Source: Rhodococcus oxybenzonivorans | Lineage (GTDB): Bacteria > Actinomycetota > Actinomycetes > Mycobacteriales > Mycobacteriaceae | NCBI RefSeq assembly: GCF_003130705.1 | Contig: NZ_CP021354.1 | Coordinates: 5,704,001-5,768,000 of the forward strand | Reading direction: 5' to 3' | Length of the DNA stretch: 64,000 bases | Part shown: positions 24,884 to 33,406 of the stretch, in pieces | Layout: the number at the start of each line of letters is the position of its first letter | How positions within the stretch are numbered: the first letter of the stretch is position 1 | Notes under the pieces: generated by a model | Told to the model about the DNA's origin: nothing | The model's input: the letters and a program-made list of their open reading frames with translations, nothing else | Database searches by the model: none | Program-made: the position numbers and the translations under genes

Positions 24884-26299
24884 CTAAAGCTGCAGACTCT
24901 TGATTTCGACAAACTCTTCGAGGCCGAATGCCCCGCCCTCACGCCCGTGGCCGGATTGCTTGAATCCGCCGAACGGTGCTGCGCCATTGAACTTTCCACC
25001 GTTGACCTCGATCTGCGTTGCACGCAGTCTGCGCGCCACCGACTTCGCGCGCTCGGGGTCGGCGGACCACACAGCGCCGGCAATACCGAAAATCGTTCCG
25101 TTCGCGATTTCGATCGCGTCCTCGGTCGTGTCGTACGCAATGATCGACAGCACCGGACCGAATATTTCCTCCTGGGCGATCGTGCTGTCCGGGTCCACCT
25201 CGGAGAACACTGTGGGTTCGACGAAGAATCCGGTACGGGCAGGTGCGTCGACCGAGCCGGCGACCAGCTTCGCGCCCTCCTTGACGCCGGCACGAATGTA
25301 GCCGAGCACCCGCTCGCGCTGAGCTGCGGTCACCATGGGTCCAAGCTTCGTGTCGCCGCTCGTGGGATCGCCCGGGGCATATGCCGCCACCGCCTTTGCG
25401 GCGAGCTTCTCTGCCTCGGACAGGCGCGAGCGCGGTACGAGCAGGCGAGTCTGCGCGTTGCAGGACTGCCCGCCGTTCATGTAGCAGGCACGCACGGTGT
25501 GCGGCACGGCCTTCGCGAACTCCTCGACATCGAGGTCATCGAGCAGCACCGCGGCGCTCTTGCCGCCCAGCTCGACCGACACCCGCTTCACGGTCCCGGC
25601 GGCCAGTTCCAGCACTCGCTTACCAACCGAGTTCGATCCGGTGAAGCTGACCATGTCGATGTCCGGGTGAACGGCGATGGCCTCACCCACAATCGGACCA
25701 TACCCGTGCACCATATTGAAAACTCCGGCCGGGATCCCGACCGCTTCGACCGCCTCTGCCAGAGCGTGGGCGGTGAACGGAGCAACCTCGCTGGCCTTGA
25801 CGACCACCGTGCACCCGGCCACGAGCGCGGCGCCGATCTTGGCGGTGATCTGGTGCAGTGGGTAGTTCCAGGGCGTGATACATCCGATCACGCCGACCGG
25901 CTCACGCACGATAAGGGAGTTGCGGAGCGGTTCTTCCCACGGGAAGTGCTTCGCCGCGGTCACTGCCTCCCGCAGGTCGACGATGCCCAGTCCGACCTGG
26001 GCCCACCGAGCGACCCTGCGTGGGGTGCCGACCTCGGAGACGACGATGTCGGTGATGTCGTCCTGTCGCCGCTCCAGTTCGTCGGCCAGACGCGACACGA
26101 ACTCGGCCCGCGTGTGCGGGGCGGTCTGCGACCACTTGCCTAAGGCCCGTCGTGCGGCAGCGACCGCCATATCGACATCCTCGGCAGCTCCGGCGGGGAC
26201 GCTCCCGATGCGCTCTTCGGTTGTCGGGTTGACGACGTCGATTCGCTCCGTGCTCGTGGACGCGATCCACGTGCCATCCACATATAGTTCCAAACTCAC
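24884..26299 (-). CDS. NAD(P)-dependent aldehyde dehydrogenase (2 of 3)
   Basis: 471 residues from the GTG at 26299, chosen for GGGGAG seven bases upstream. PWNYP, KASEVAPFT, FTGSNSVGKRV, VELGGKSA with the base Glu and NGGQSCNAQTR with the catalytic Cys are all present. Two differences from the other copies are NGGQSCN at the nucleophile and a C-terminal FNGAAPFGGFKQSGHGREGG. It sits 93 bases after the TetR gene; that gap has no operator copy, so it may be read through or have its own promoter. It probably oxidises the aldehyde released by the aldolase at 28932. Confidence 0.92.
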   Translation of the reverse strand: MSLELYVDGTWIASTSTERIDVVNPTTEERIGSVPAGAAEDVDMAVAAARRALGKWSQTAPHTRAEFVSRLADELERRQDDITDIVVSEVGTPRRVARWAQVGLGIVDLREAVTAAKHFPWEEPLRNSLIVREPVGVIGCITPWNYPLHQITAKIGAALVAGCTVVVKASEVAPFTAHALAEAVEAVGIPAGVFNMVHGYGPIVGEAIAVHPDIDMVSFTGSNSVGKRVLELAAGTVKRVSVELGGKSAAVLLDDLDVEEFAKAVPHTVRACYMNGGQSCNAQTRLLVPRSRLSEAEKLAAKAVAAYAPGDPTSGDTKLGPMVTAAQRERVLGYIRAGVKEGAKLVAGSVDAPARTGFFVEPTVFSEVDPDSTIAQEEIFGPVLSIIAYDTTEDAIEIANGTIFGIAGAVWSADPERAKSVARRLRATQIEVNGGKFNGAAPFGGFKQSGHGREGGAFGLEEFVEIKSLQL

Positions 26300-26392
26300 G
26301 ATGGTTCTCCCCGTAGAATTGAGTTGATGAAAATTGCCGATGCCTCGAATCGCTCGATTACCGAAAAGCACCACGGTGCAGCGACTCCACAG

Positions 26393-27058
26393 TCATGATC
26401 CGAGCAGATCTCGCAGGCTTTCGTCGCTTACCGGCGTGGTCGCTAGACCCAGCACCCCGGCAAGGAATCCGCGGATGGTGACCACGAAAAGCTCGCGCGA
26501 CGACCACTGGTTGGCCTCGAGCGCGCGGGCGAGGGTCGGGTGTCTACGCTCGTCGACCTTAGGGAAGACCTCTGTGCTGCCGACCGGATCGCGCATGAGA
26601 TCGCTCAGAGTGGTTGCGAGAGCGAGTTTCTCCAGACCGTCCAGTATCACCACCTGGAGTTGCGCCGGAACGCCCCCGTCCTCGAGGATTCGCGCACACC
26701 GTTCATACGTCCGGGTCAGGACATCACGGGGAAGAAATTGCACCAACACGAGGGCGGCATTGGGATGACGAAGGATTGCGTCGCGGTAATTGAGGCTGAG
26801 TTCGACGAACCACTCCACCCAGTCCGTACCGGACGAATACTCGGGCACCGTCGCCCCGGTCATCAGCTCCTTCGCCACCTCGGTCATGAGCTCACGACGA
26901 TCAGCGAAGTGGTGGTACAACGAGGAGGTACTTACGTTCAGCTGTTTGGCCACGCGCGGCAGACTGAACGCATCCATGCCCTCGGTGTCGATGATCTCGA
27001 TGCTTGCCGCGACGGTCGCACTCCGGCTGATCAGAGGCTTTGCCGGTCTCCCCATCAT
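26393..27058 (-). CDS. TetR-family regulator (paralogue of the one at 14771)
   Basis: 221 residues. Its ATG overlaps the flavin reductase stop (ATGA), so it is coupled to the catabolic genes. HTH region PLISRSATVAASIEIID, FSLPRVAKQLNV, SLYHHFADR. The first helices are nearly identical to the other TetR, while the recognition helix differs at two or three positions (STS for RAP before SLYHH). It is a candidate repressor of the regulon and would be autoregulated through site 6. Confidence 0.9.
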   Translation of the reverse strand: MMGRPAKPLISRSATVAASIEIIDTEGMDAFSLPRVAKQLNVSTSSLYHHFADRRELMTEVAKELMTGATVPEYSSGTDWVEWFVELSLNYRDAILRHPNAALVLVQFLPRDVLTRTYERCARILEDGGVPAQLQVVILDGLEKLALATTLSDLMRDPVGSTEVFPKVDERRHPTLARALEANQWSSRELFVVTIRGFLAGVLGLATTPVSDESLRDLLGS

Positions 27059-27606
27059 GTCCCACTTTCGATCGATCCGAGATTCAGCTCCACGACCCCG
27101 CCGTATCGGCTCCGATGGAAGACCAGTGGCTCCGTCACTGGATCGGACCCGAAATCGAGCATGCCGGCAACTGCGATGAGGTGATCTCCACCGTCGTGCT
27201 CCGCAGTGAGCGCCACCTCGAACCATGCTGCCACCCCCTCGAGAATCGGCGCGCCGCGCTCGGCCGGTCGCCACTGCACTCCGGCGAATTTGGGTCCGCC
27301 CGATTTCGCGAAGCGGTCGCTGAGGTCGCGTTGACCCGAGGAAAGTACGTTGATACAGAATGTCTCGGCGGTACGGATCGCCGGCCAGCTCGTCGAACGC
27401 CGATTCGGGCACAGTAAGACCTGGGGCGGATCCAGCGACAATGCCGAAAACGACTGGCAGGTGAACCCGGCCGGTTCGTCGCCCACCATCGCCGTCACCA
27501 CCGTCACGCCGGAACAGAAGTGTCCCAGAACGTCGCGAAGCGCCCGCGGGTTCACAACCGATTGTGTGCTGCTGTCCGATCGTGTCGACACGTATGGTCC
27601 TCTCAT
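27055..27606 (-). CDS. Flavin reductase (HsaB/DIM6 family)
   Basis: 183 residues. ALRDVLGHFCSGVTVVTA at the N terminus, GFTCQSFSALSLDPPQVLLCP for flavin binding and FCINVLSSGQ are typical of the short flavin reductases that feed FMNH2 or FADH2 to two-component monooxygenases, such as HsaB in steroid degradation. Its natural partner here would be the luciferase-like enzyme at 31533 in the same unit. Both ends overlap neighbouring genes by four bases. Confidence 0.9.
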   Translation of the reverse strand: MRGPYVSTRSDSSTQSVVNPRALRDVLGHFCSGVTVVTAMVGDEPAGFTCQSFSALSLDPPQVLLCPNRRSTSWPAIRTAETFCINVLSSGQRDLSDRFAKSGGPKFAGVQWRPAERGAPILEGVAAWFEVALTAEHDGGDHLIAVAGMLDFGSDPVTEPLVFHRSRYGGVVELNLGSIESGT

Positions 27607-27917
27607 ACTCTCAGTGCGATGTGCACCCTGATTTCACCTGCGGGACTGAGCCATCCGCGGTGATCAGCGAACTCGATCATTGCTTCGAATCGTTTCGACC
27701 ACGACGGGTCCAATGCCTGCTCCCCCGCAAGGGCGCGGATCGTGTCCGGTTTGACAAAGACCTGCTGGGCGCCGGACGGTCGGCCGAGGGCCGAGAGTCG
27801 GTCTGCCCAGATTCTGCACTTCGGGTCGGCCGATTCGATATGGAGGGAGCCGAACTCGTCGGCGTCTTCGAGCCGGAACTGTGACTTGCCGGAAATCTCG
27901 TCAACCACGATTCGCAT
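27603..27917 (-). CDS. Protein of unknown function in the catabolic operon
   Basis: 104 residues, acidic to neutral, no signal or membrane segment. Start ATG with GGAGG five bases upstream; it overlaps the gene before it by 17 bases and the flavin reductase by four, so it is surely translated as part of the operon. Visible segments are FRLEDADEFGSLHIES and VFVKPDTIRALAGEQ. I recognise no family. Placement between a luciferase-like fragment and a flavin reductase suggests an accessory role in a monooxygenase step, unproven. Confidence 0.7.
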   Translation of the reverse strand: MRIVVDEISGKSQFRLEDADEFGSLHIESADPKCRIWADRLSALGRPSGAQQVFVKPDTIRALAGEQALDPSWSKRFEAMIEFADHRGWLSPAGEIRVHIALRV

Positions 27918-28428
27918 GGGTTCCTCCCCTGTTCATGGTGGTGTGGTGGAAGCTAGGGCTGCGGGCATCGAGGATGGGCAGCACTTCATCCAGCAGTAAT
28001 TGCACACATGCATCGCGTGTGTTCCTCTCCGTGACAGCAGGAACGACAGTGACGCCGTCGGCAATGTCGGCCGCGCGGATGTCGAGGATCAGACTTGCCA
28101 GGCCGCTCGGCGTTCCGACGTAGACGACGGTGTCGCCTTCCGTCATGCCAGTTGCCGACGGGCGCCTCTGTCCTGCGCCGGCTTCGAAGCGCGCGGTGCG
28201 AGCGTCCGGCGCGATATGGACGACGACGTCGAGCAGTACGTCGACCCGGCCGCCGGATGTGTCGCCCGCGGCCCGAATGTGGGCACGCTTCTTCTGCGCC
28301 TCTCGAAGGTTCGGGGCTGTAATTCGCACTGTGCGGGCGTCATCCTGGCGCCGCACCACGATGGTGCTGTCGACCGGCGCGTCTGGCGTCGACAGGTCCA
28401 CGGCCACGGTGAGCTGTACCCCGTTCAC
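27901..28428 (-). CDS. Short luciferase-like protein (C-terminal half only)
   Basis: 175 residues from the GTG at 28428, which overlaps the preceding stop (GTGA). The C-terminal part has the closing pattern of FMN/F420 luciferase-like monooxygenases: VYVGTPSGLASLILD, then DGVTVVPAV and LLLDEVLPIL, as in VGTPEQIAD...DGFxLxPP...VVPxL of the NtaA/DszA group. The N-terminal catalytic half of the barrel is missing. Reading frame and overlaps are intact, so it is probably made; whether it is a decayed enzyme or a subunit is open. Confidence 0.65.
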   Translation of the reverse strand: MNGVQLTVAVDLSTPDAPVDSTIVVRRQDDARTVRITAPNLREAQKKRAHIRAAGDTSGGRVDVLLDVVVHIAPDARTARFEAGAGQRRPSATGMTEGDTVVYVGTPSGLASLILDIRAADIADGVTVVPAVTERNTRDACVQLLLDEVLPILDARSPSFHHTTMNRGGTHANRG

Positions 28429-28913
28429 GACGTGGTCCGTCCCGTATGGGGTGCGGTTCGTCGCCACACCAGTGCCGGTGACAGGGTCGTGGTGCGGAAC
28501 ACCAATGGATCCGAGGACAGGGTCATCCGGTCACCGTCGAAGCGCACATGCCGCTTCTGGTTCTCACCGAGCCAGTTCGGGTACAGCGATACCGCCATCT
28601 CGTGCCATACGGCGGAGTCATCCTCGTCGACGTGGTAGGGCCCCGAATACGCAAGGTAACCCCCGGCGGCCTCGCTTCGTTCGCTGATCTCGCCACTGTG
28701 GACGTTTCGCGAGCGGTACGGTGTTCGGCCAGGGCGCATGATCTGTGCCGACATGAACCCGTCCGCCGAGTAGATGATCAATCCGCGGGCCTCGGGACCA
28801 AGGGGGTAGTCGACTTTCCCACTGTTCGAGGTCGTCGAGTACTCGACCAGTTCCCAGGCCCCGACGATTCGTTCGGCGATCGAGACGCCTTCGGTGTCGG
28901 TGTCAGTGCTCAT
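28425..28913 (-). CDS. Lipocalin-like domain protein
   Basis: 162 residues. Starts with the family's IVGAWELVEYS, then RGLIIYSADGFMSAQIM, GGYLAYSGPYHVDE, and a beta-rich end with ENQKRHVRFDGDRMTL. This small beta-barrel family is common next to catabolic genes; proposed roles are ligand binding or isomerisation. It is 18 bases after the thiolase-like gene, in the same unit. Confidence 0.8.
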   Translation of the reverse strand: MSTDTDTEGVSIAERIVGAWELVEYSTTSNSGKVDYPLGPEARGLIIYSADGFMSAQIMRPGRTPYRSRNVHSGEISERSEAAGGYLAYSGPYHVDEDDSAVWHEMAVSLYPNWLGENQKRHVRFDGDRMTLSSDPLVFRTTTLSPALVWRRTAPHTGRTTS

Positions 28914-28931
28914 GTCATGCTTCCTTTCAGC

Positions 28932-30107
28932 TCACAGCACGTCGCGCGTGCAGAGAAGGACCGAGCTCGACAATGCGGCCATGGGCCCGCCGATGAAGAG
29001 CGAGACCTGCGCATCGGGAACCTGGTTGGTGGAGGTTCCACGCACCTGGCGCACGGCCTCGACTGCCAGACCCATTCCGTTGACGAACGAATCCGCGAGG
29101 TTTCCACCACTGGTATTCACCGGGAGCAGCCCGTGCGGGGCGGTCAGATTCTCGAGTGTCATGACCTTGCCGGCCTCGGCACCGGGTGGGCACAGACCGT
29201 GATCGATCAGTGCAGCCACACCCGAGCCACTGAAGTTCTCGTATACCTGGACGACGTCGACCTGGTCCGGACGGAGGTCGGCATCCGCCCACAAGGTTTC
29301 GGCAACTCCGGCGGCTCCGGAGAATCCGGCCGAGGTGTAGTCGAGATCGTTCTCGCTGTCGACGGCGTATCCGCCGACCGCACCCTGACTGCCGGCCAGC
29401 ACGTAGGCCGGACTGGGTGAAAGTTCCTCGGCGCGGTCGGCGGCGACCAGGATGAGCGCCACAGCCCCGTCGTTCTCCCGTGAGCAGTCGTACAGCCGGT
29501 AGGGCTCGACGATCATCCGGGATGCTTCGTATTCGGCTTCGTCGAGCGGACGGCCGTACGCGGCGGCGTACGGGTTGCGCTGCGCGTGGAAGTAGTCGGC
29601 GAGAACCAGGGATCTCATCGCGGATTCCGGAACACCGTCGTGTTCGAGCATCCGTCGGGTGCGCAGCGCGCAGGCTTGCGCCGGCGATCCAACCCCATGC
29701 GGGAGCATATGGCCGTCGAAGTGATGCTTGGCGTATCCGAGTCGGCCGGAATCCTGCTGTGCCATGGCACGATACACGACCACGCACCGCGCTTGCCCTG
29801 CAGCGATAGTGACCGCAGCGTTGGTGATCGCCGCGGCAGCACCACCTCCGCCACCACCCCAGATCATGGTGGACCATCGGATCCGGGGCGACATGAGCGA
29901 CGCACCCACGACAGTCCCGTCGTTGTCGCCGCCCCCGTACGAGACGAATCCGTCGATTTCGCGTGGTGACACACCGGCGTCAGCAGCAGCCTCGACGATG
30001 GCTCGCAAAGTCATCCGGAGCTCACTGTCCGGCGATTCTCCTCGCTTGTAATGGAATTCACTGGCACCCACGACGGCTGCAGCACCACGGAGGAAGGTAT
30101 CGGTCAT
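28932..30107 (-). CDS. Thiolase-like lipid-transfer protein, probable retro-aldolase (Ltp2-like, 1 of 2)
   Basis: 391 residues of the SCP-x/Ltp thiolase fold. The nucleophilic Cys of true thiolases is absent: the segment that should carry it reads WGGGGGGAAAAITNA. Retained features are YDCSRENDGAVALIL, VYENFSG and NTSGGNLADS. The same pattern is found in Ltp2, which with a DUF35 protein cleaves beta-hydroxyacyl-CoA by retro-aldol reaction in sterol side-chain breakdown. The DUF35 gene lies directly upstream with an ATGA overlap, as in that system. A near copy is at 40469. Confidence 0.85.
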   Translation of the reverse strand: MTDTFLRGAAAVVGASEFHYKRGESPDSELRMTLRAIVEAAADAGVSPREIDGFVSYGGGDNDGTVVGASLMSPRIRWSTMIWGGGGGGAAAAITNAAVTIAAGQARCVVVYRAMAQQDSGRLGYAKHHFDGHMLPHGVGSPAQACALRTRRMLEHDGVPESAMRSLVLADYFHAQRNPYAAAYGRPLDEAEYEASRMIVEPYRLYDCSRENDGAVALILVAADRAEELSPSPAYVLAGSQGAVGGYAVDSENDLDYTSAGFSGAAGVAETLWADADLRPDQVDVVQVYENFSGSGVAALIDHGLCPPGAEAGKVMTLENLTAPHGLLPVNTSGGNLADSFVNGMGLAVEAVRQVRGTSTNQVPDAQVSLFIGGPMAALSSSVLLCTRDVL

Positions 30108-30586
30108 TGTCCGGTTCTCCGTTCGGTCTCGGTGGTAGTGCTCGCCATGCGCCAGCGCAGCACCGGCCAGGGTGCATCGGCGGGCTGCTGGATGATCCCC
30201 GCAACCGCATCACCGATGGCAATGTCACCGGCACCATTCTCGGCGAGCAGACCGAGTACTCGTCGTCCGCCGGCTTCCGGAAGTTCGACGAGAACTGTGA
30301 CGAACGGCAATTCGCCGGCAAGCTCCGGGATGAAGGGGTGCCAGGTCCGCGACCACGAGAAGATTCGTCCGACCGGTTCCACTGCAGTCCATTTCGGGTC
30401 GAACGTCTGACACCGTCCGCACATCCACCGCGGTCCCCAGATCCACAGGTCACACTCTCCGCACCTTTGCAGCCTCAGCTCACCCGCCTGCAGACCCTCC
30501 CAGTACGGCAGGTCGAGGCCGTCTGCGTACGGGCCGGCCAAGGCCGTGGCCGGAAACTCGCGGGCTGTTCCGGCACCCGGTGTCAT
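30104..30586 (-). CDS. DUF35 Zn-ribbon/OB-fold protein, aldolase partner (1 of 2)
   Basis: 160 residues. After a linker (YWEGLQAGELRLQRC) comes the rubredoxin-like zinc ribbon CGEC...MCGRC (about residues 42-58), then an OB fold with VEPVGRIFSWSRTWHPF and FVTVLVELPEAGGRRVLG. Such proteins form complexes with thiolase-like partners and are needed for their acyl-CoA chemistry. Start ATG at 30586 has GGAG upstream. Its stop overlaps the start of the thiolase-like gene, which fixes the partner. Confidence 0.88.
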   Translation of the reverse strand: MTPGAGTAREFPATALAGPYADGLDLPYWEGLQAGELRLQRCGECDLWIWGPRWMCGRCQTFDPKWTAVEPVGRIFSWSRTWHPFIPELAGELPFVTVLVELPEAGGRRVLGLLAENGAGDIAIGDAVAGIIQQPADAPWPVLRWRMASTTTETERRTGQ

Positions 30587-30660
30587 CGGATCGCTCCACT
30601 CTCGTGAATTGGCATATCGCTTCCTTCTGCTGCAGGCGGGCGCCGTGGGGAACCCGACGA

Positions 30661-31482
30661 TCAGTGCTTGGTCAGGTAACCCGCATCGATCGGCAGGTCG
30701 ATTCCGGTCACGTACTTGGCGGCGTCGGAAACAAGCCACAACACGGCGTCGGAGATGTCCTGCGGTTCGAGCATCATCACGTCCAGCAGATTCGTGCGGT
30801 CGTTGTGCTTCCACTTCCGCACCACGTGCGGCAGCACTTTCGACAGGCCGGCCGCCATCGGGGAATTGACCCCTGTCGGGTTCACCGTGTTGACACGGAT
30901 GTTGTAGTCGGCGAGCTCGAATGCGAGGGTGTCCTTCAGCCCCTGCAGGCCATGCTTCGCGGCGCCGTAGTGCCCCCACGACGGGGAAACACCCAGCCCG
31001 TCGACCGACGAGGTGATCACGATCGATCCGCCGCGGCCACCCTCGATCATCGCGGGGACGACAGCTTTGCAGGCCTTCCACGCGCCGGTGAGGTTGACGT
31101 CGAGCATCGTCTGCCACGCGTCGTCTTCGATCTCGATCGTCGACTCGGCGTGATCATGGATGCCGGCGTTCGCCAGCAGGATGTCGATACGTCCGAACTG
31201 AGAGACGGCCAAATCCGCGACAGCCCTCATGTCTGCACTGCTCCGGACATCCGCTTGCATGCCGGCGATTTCGCCACCGGCTTCCTTGACGAGCTGGATC
31301 GTCTCCTCGAGATCATCCGATGTCGCGAGTGCATACTGAACCTCGTCGATCGGTGCCGCGATGTCGCAGACCACGATCTTGGCCCCCGCACCGGCAAGTG
31401 TGAGCGCATGTGAGCGGCCCTGTCCTCGTGCACCGCCGGTGATGACTGCAACTTTTCCGTCGAGTCCGTCGAGAGAGGTCAT
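30661..31482 (-). CDS. SDR of the mycofactocin-coupled type (2 of 2)
   Basis: 273 residues. TGGARGQGRSHALTLAGAGA has the GQGRSHA signature of mycofactocin-coupled SDRs, with CDIAAPID after strand 2, LANAG, TSSVDG and YGAAKHG at the active site and an insert near KWKHNDRTNLLDVMML. Lies between the luciferase-like gene (50 bases) and the DUF35 gene (74 bases). Probably oxidises a pathway alcohol before aldol cleavage or during ring processing. Confidence 0.82.
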   Translation of the reverse strand: MTSLDGLDGKVAVITGGARGQGRSHALTLAGAGAKIVVCDIAAPIDEVQYALATSDDLEETIQLVKEAGGEIAGMQADVRSSADMRAVADLAVSQFGRIDILLANAGIHDHAESTIEIEDDAWQTMLDVNLTGAWKACKAVVPAMIEGGRGGSIVITSSVDGLGVSPSWGHYGAAKHGLQGLKDTLAFELADYNIRVNTVNPTGVNSPMAAGLSKVLPHVVRKWKHNDRTNLLDVMMLEPQDISDAVLWLVSDAAKYVTGIDLPIDAGYLTKH

Positions 31483-31532
31483 CGATTCTCCTGATGTGAA
31501 GTGGGTAGTGATGTAGGAATTGCCCGGACGTA

Positions 31533-32756
31533 CTAGCCTGCGCTCTTCGCGCGTTCGTAGTCTTGTGTCGCCTGGCTGATGCCGGTCGCGAAGCGCTCGC
31601 TGAAGCCTTCCTTGCGTGCCTGTGTCCAGTGGTAGGAGTTCAGCAGTGGTTCGCAGGTGCCTGTAAATCGGGGCATGACGTCGCGCATGAGGATGCGGTA
31701 CATGCGCGAGGTTGCCTCGATGTCTGCCCAGTCGTGTGCTGTCGCGAGGAAGGTGCCGAATCCACCAGTGCGGTCGATGATCTTCTGGATGTAGTCGATG
31801 GCATCGTTCGCATCGCCGATGCAGCCGTATCCGGACTCGTTGACACGCCGGACCAGTTCCTCGTGCGCGACTTCTTCACCCGGTTCGATCATTTTCATCG
31901 GGGTGACGACGTGGCGGTAGTCCATGAAGTCGCGCAGCCCGTACCGGGTGTCTTCGACGGCTTGCTCGAAGGTGTCGGCGATATGGATGTTGCCGACGAT
32001 CGCCCAATCGTTCCGATCGACGCTCTGCCCGTACACATTCGCCTCGTGGGTGGTGATATCCCAGGTCTGGGAGAGCAACTCGACCGACTTGGCGCTCGTC
32101 CCCCCGATAGACAGCAGGCCGAGCCCGTACTTGCCGGCCAGCTTCGGGCCCGACGGCGACATCGCGGCCGCCACAGTAATCGGTACCCCCGGGTACGAGT
32201 AGGGGCCGAGTTGGACTCGCGCGTCCTCGAGAGAGAACCATTCAGTCTTCCGGTCGACGGGTCCCGGTGTGTTGAGCAATTCCAGGATGGCGTCGAGGGA
32301 TTCTTCCATCCGCGGCCGCAACACGTTGTAGTCCATGCCCATCATCTGCGAATCGGCCACGAGCGCACCCGGCCCGACTCCGATACGTATGCGGCCACGG
32401 GTCATGTGGTCCAGGAAGGTGATGCGATCGGCCACCATCAAGGGATGGTGGTAGGGAAGGGATATGACGCCACTGCACAGCTCGATACGCGACGTGCGCT
32501 GCGCGGCTGCGGCAATCATCAACTCGGGCGAGGGCCCGACCTCGTACCCACCACTGTGATGCTCCCCGAACCACACCTGATGGAATCCGAGCCGATCGAG
32601 GTCCTCGACATGGCGGAGGTCCTGTTCGATCGCCATCGTGGGGTTACGCCGAGGGTTGTGGTACGGCGGAAGGAACACTCCACACCGCAGGGGTGCCTTC
32701 CTCGAGGCCGTTGCATTCTTCACGGCCGACCCGTTATTGCCAGCTTTCGGCTCCAT
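31533..32756 (-). CDS. Luciferase-like (LLM) flavin-dependent monooxygenase
   Basis: 407 residues from the ATG at 32756 (AGGAG upstream), directly after the cupin stop. LLM barrel features: LRCGVFLPPYHNPRRNP, VWFGEHHSGGYEVGPSPELMIAAAAQRT, HHPLMVADRITFLDHMTRGR and GIGVGPG-like RIGVGPGALVAD. The HH and NP motifs resemble FMN-type alkanal monooxygenases rather than F420 enzymes. A flavin reductase in the same unit (27055) supports the FMNH2 reading. It may perform Baeyer-Villiger or hydroxylation chemistry. Confidence 0.85.
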   Translation of the reverse strand: MEPKAGNNGSAVKNATASRKAPLRCGVFLPPYHNPRRNPTMAIEQDLRHVEDLDRLGFHQVWFGEHHSGGYEVGPSPELMIAAAAQRTSRIELCSGVISLPYHHPLMVADRITFLDHMTRGRIRIGVGPGALVADSQMMGMDYNVLRPRMEESLDAILELLNTPGPVDRKTEWFSLEDARVQLGPYSYPGVPITVAAAMSPSGPKLAGKYGLGLLSIGGTSAKSVELLSQTWDITTHEANVYGQSVDRNDWAIVGNIHIADTFEQAVEDTRYGLRDFMDYRHVVTPMKMIEPGEEVAHEELVRRVNESGYGCIGDANDAIDYIQKIIDRTGGFGTFLATAHDWADIEATSRMYRILMRDVMPRFTGTCEPLLNSYHWTQARKEGFSERFATGISQATQDYERAKSAG

Positions 32757-32757
32757 T

Positions 32758-33234
32758 TCATATCTCCTGTCGGTCGTTGCGTGCGGCGCCGCAGATGGTG
32801 ACGATGGCGCGTGCCGTCTCGTCTCCACGGTTGTGCCACCGATGCTTGTTGCCGTTGACGACCACCGTGTCGCCGGCGTTCAGTTCGATTTCCGCTCCGC
32901 TGTCGAGTTCGAGGACGAGCGAGCCCTCGAGAAGCACGTGCACGTCCACGGAATCCGTGCGGTGGAATCCGGGCGCATCGTCGTCCATTTCGACGATTCC
33001 GTTGTCACTGTCGCCGACCCGTCCGGGCTCGAGCACCCAGCCGATCACCCAGACGCCACCGGGAGCGGGAAATCCGACCGTTTCGGGCACGTGGCCCGCG
33101 TTGGGTACCTCTGGAATGGCATCGGAACGCCAGATCGGGTCGAGGCCTGCGGCGTCGATTCTCTCGATCGTCTCGTCGGCGACCAGCACGGCTGTACCGT
33201 TCTGTTCTGCAGCGATAACGCGGCGAAAGCTCAT
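32758..33234 (-). CDS. Cupin-domain protein
   Basis: 158 residues, one cupin barrel. Motif 1 is around FHRTDSVDVHVLLEGSLVLELD (HxxxxxDxHVxxxG), motif 2 around LNAGDTVVVNGNKHRWHN. His residues in both motifs suit metal binding, though ligand-sensing cupins look the same. It is the first gene of the longest unit in the window, 118 bases behind site 6. Confidence 0.85.
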   Translation of the reverse strand: MSFRRVIAAEQNGTAVLVADETIERIDAAGLDPIWRSDAIPEVPNAGHVPETVGFPAPGGVWVIGWVLEPGRVGDSDNGIVEMDDDAPGFHRTDSVDVHVLLEGSLVLELDSGAEIELNAGDTVVVNGNKHRWHNRGDETARAIVTICGAARNDRQEI

Positions 33235-33352
33235 GTAATGCCCTTCGGAATGATACCGAGACCGGTCAACTTTCGACCTTCCCGCCCGGCAAAGACTTCA
33301 CATCGTTCAAGTCCACGGAAGTTGAATCGCCCGTGCCGTGGATCACATCCTT

Positions 33353-33375
33353 TTAATCTAATGCCTTTCGGTTGG
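33353..33375. promoter_or_regulatory. Regulon operator, site 6 (before the cupin-led operon)
   Basis: TTAATCTA-N7-TCGGTTGG. Perfect left arm, TCGG-type right arm. The flanking sequence (GGATCACAT before the left arm) matches that of site 7, so these two promoters are copies of each other. Confidence 0.65.
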
Positions 33376-33406
33376 ATCGACAAGCCCGGACAGGCCTTCG
33401 TTGCAG

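Noticed and set aside
24836..26143. 435-codon plus-strand frame opposite the aldehyde dehydrogenase
   Set aside because: Antisense to a clear aldehyde dehydrogenase with intact catalytic motifs; composition is His/Arg-rich and no motif is seen.
26300..26392. Regulon operator before the aldehyde dehydrogenase at 24884
   Set aside because: GTAGAATTGAGTTGATG looked similar at first but lacks the spaced inverted arms.
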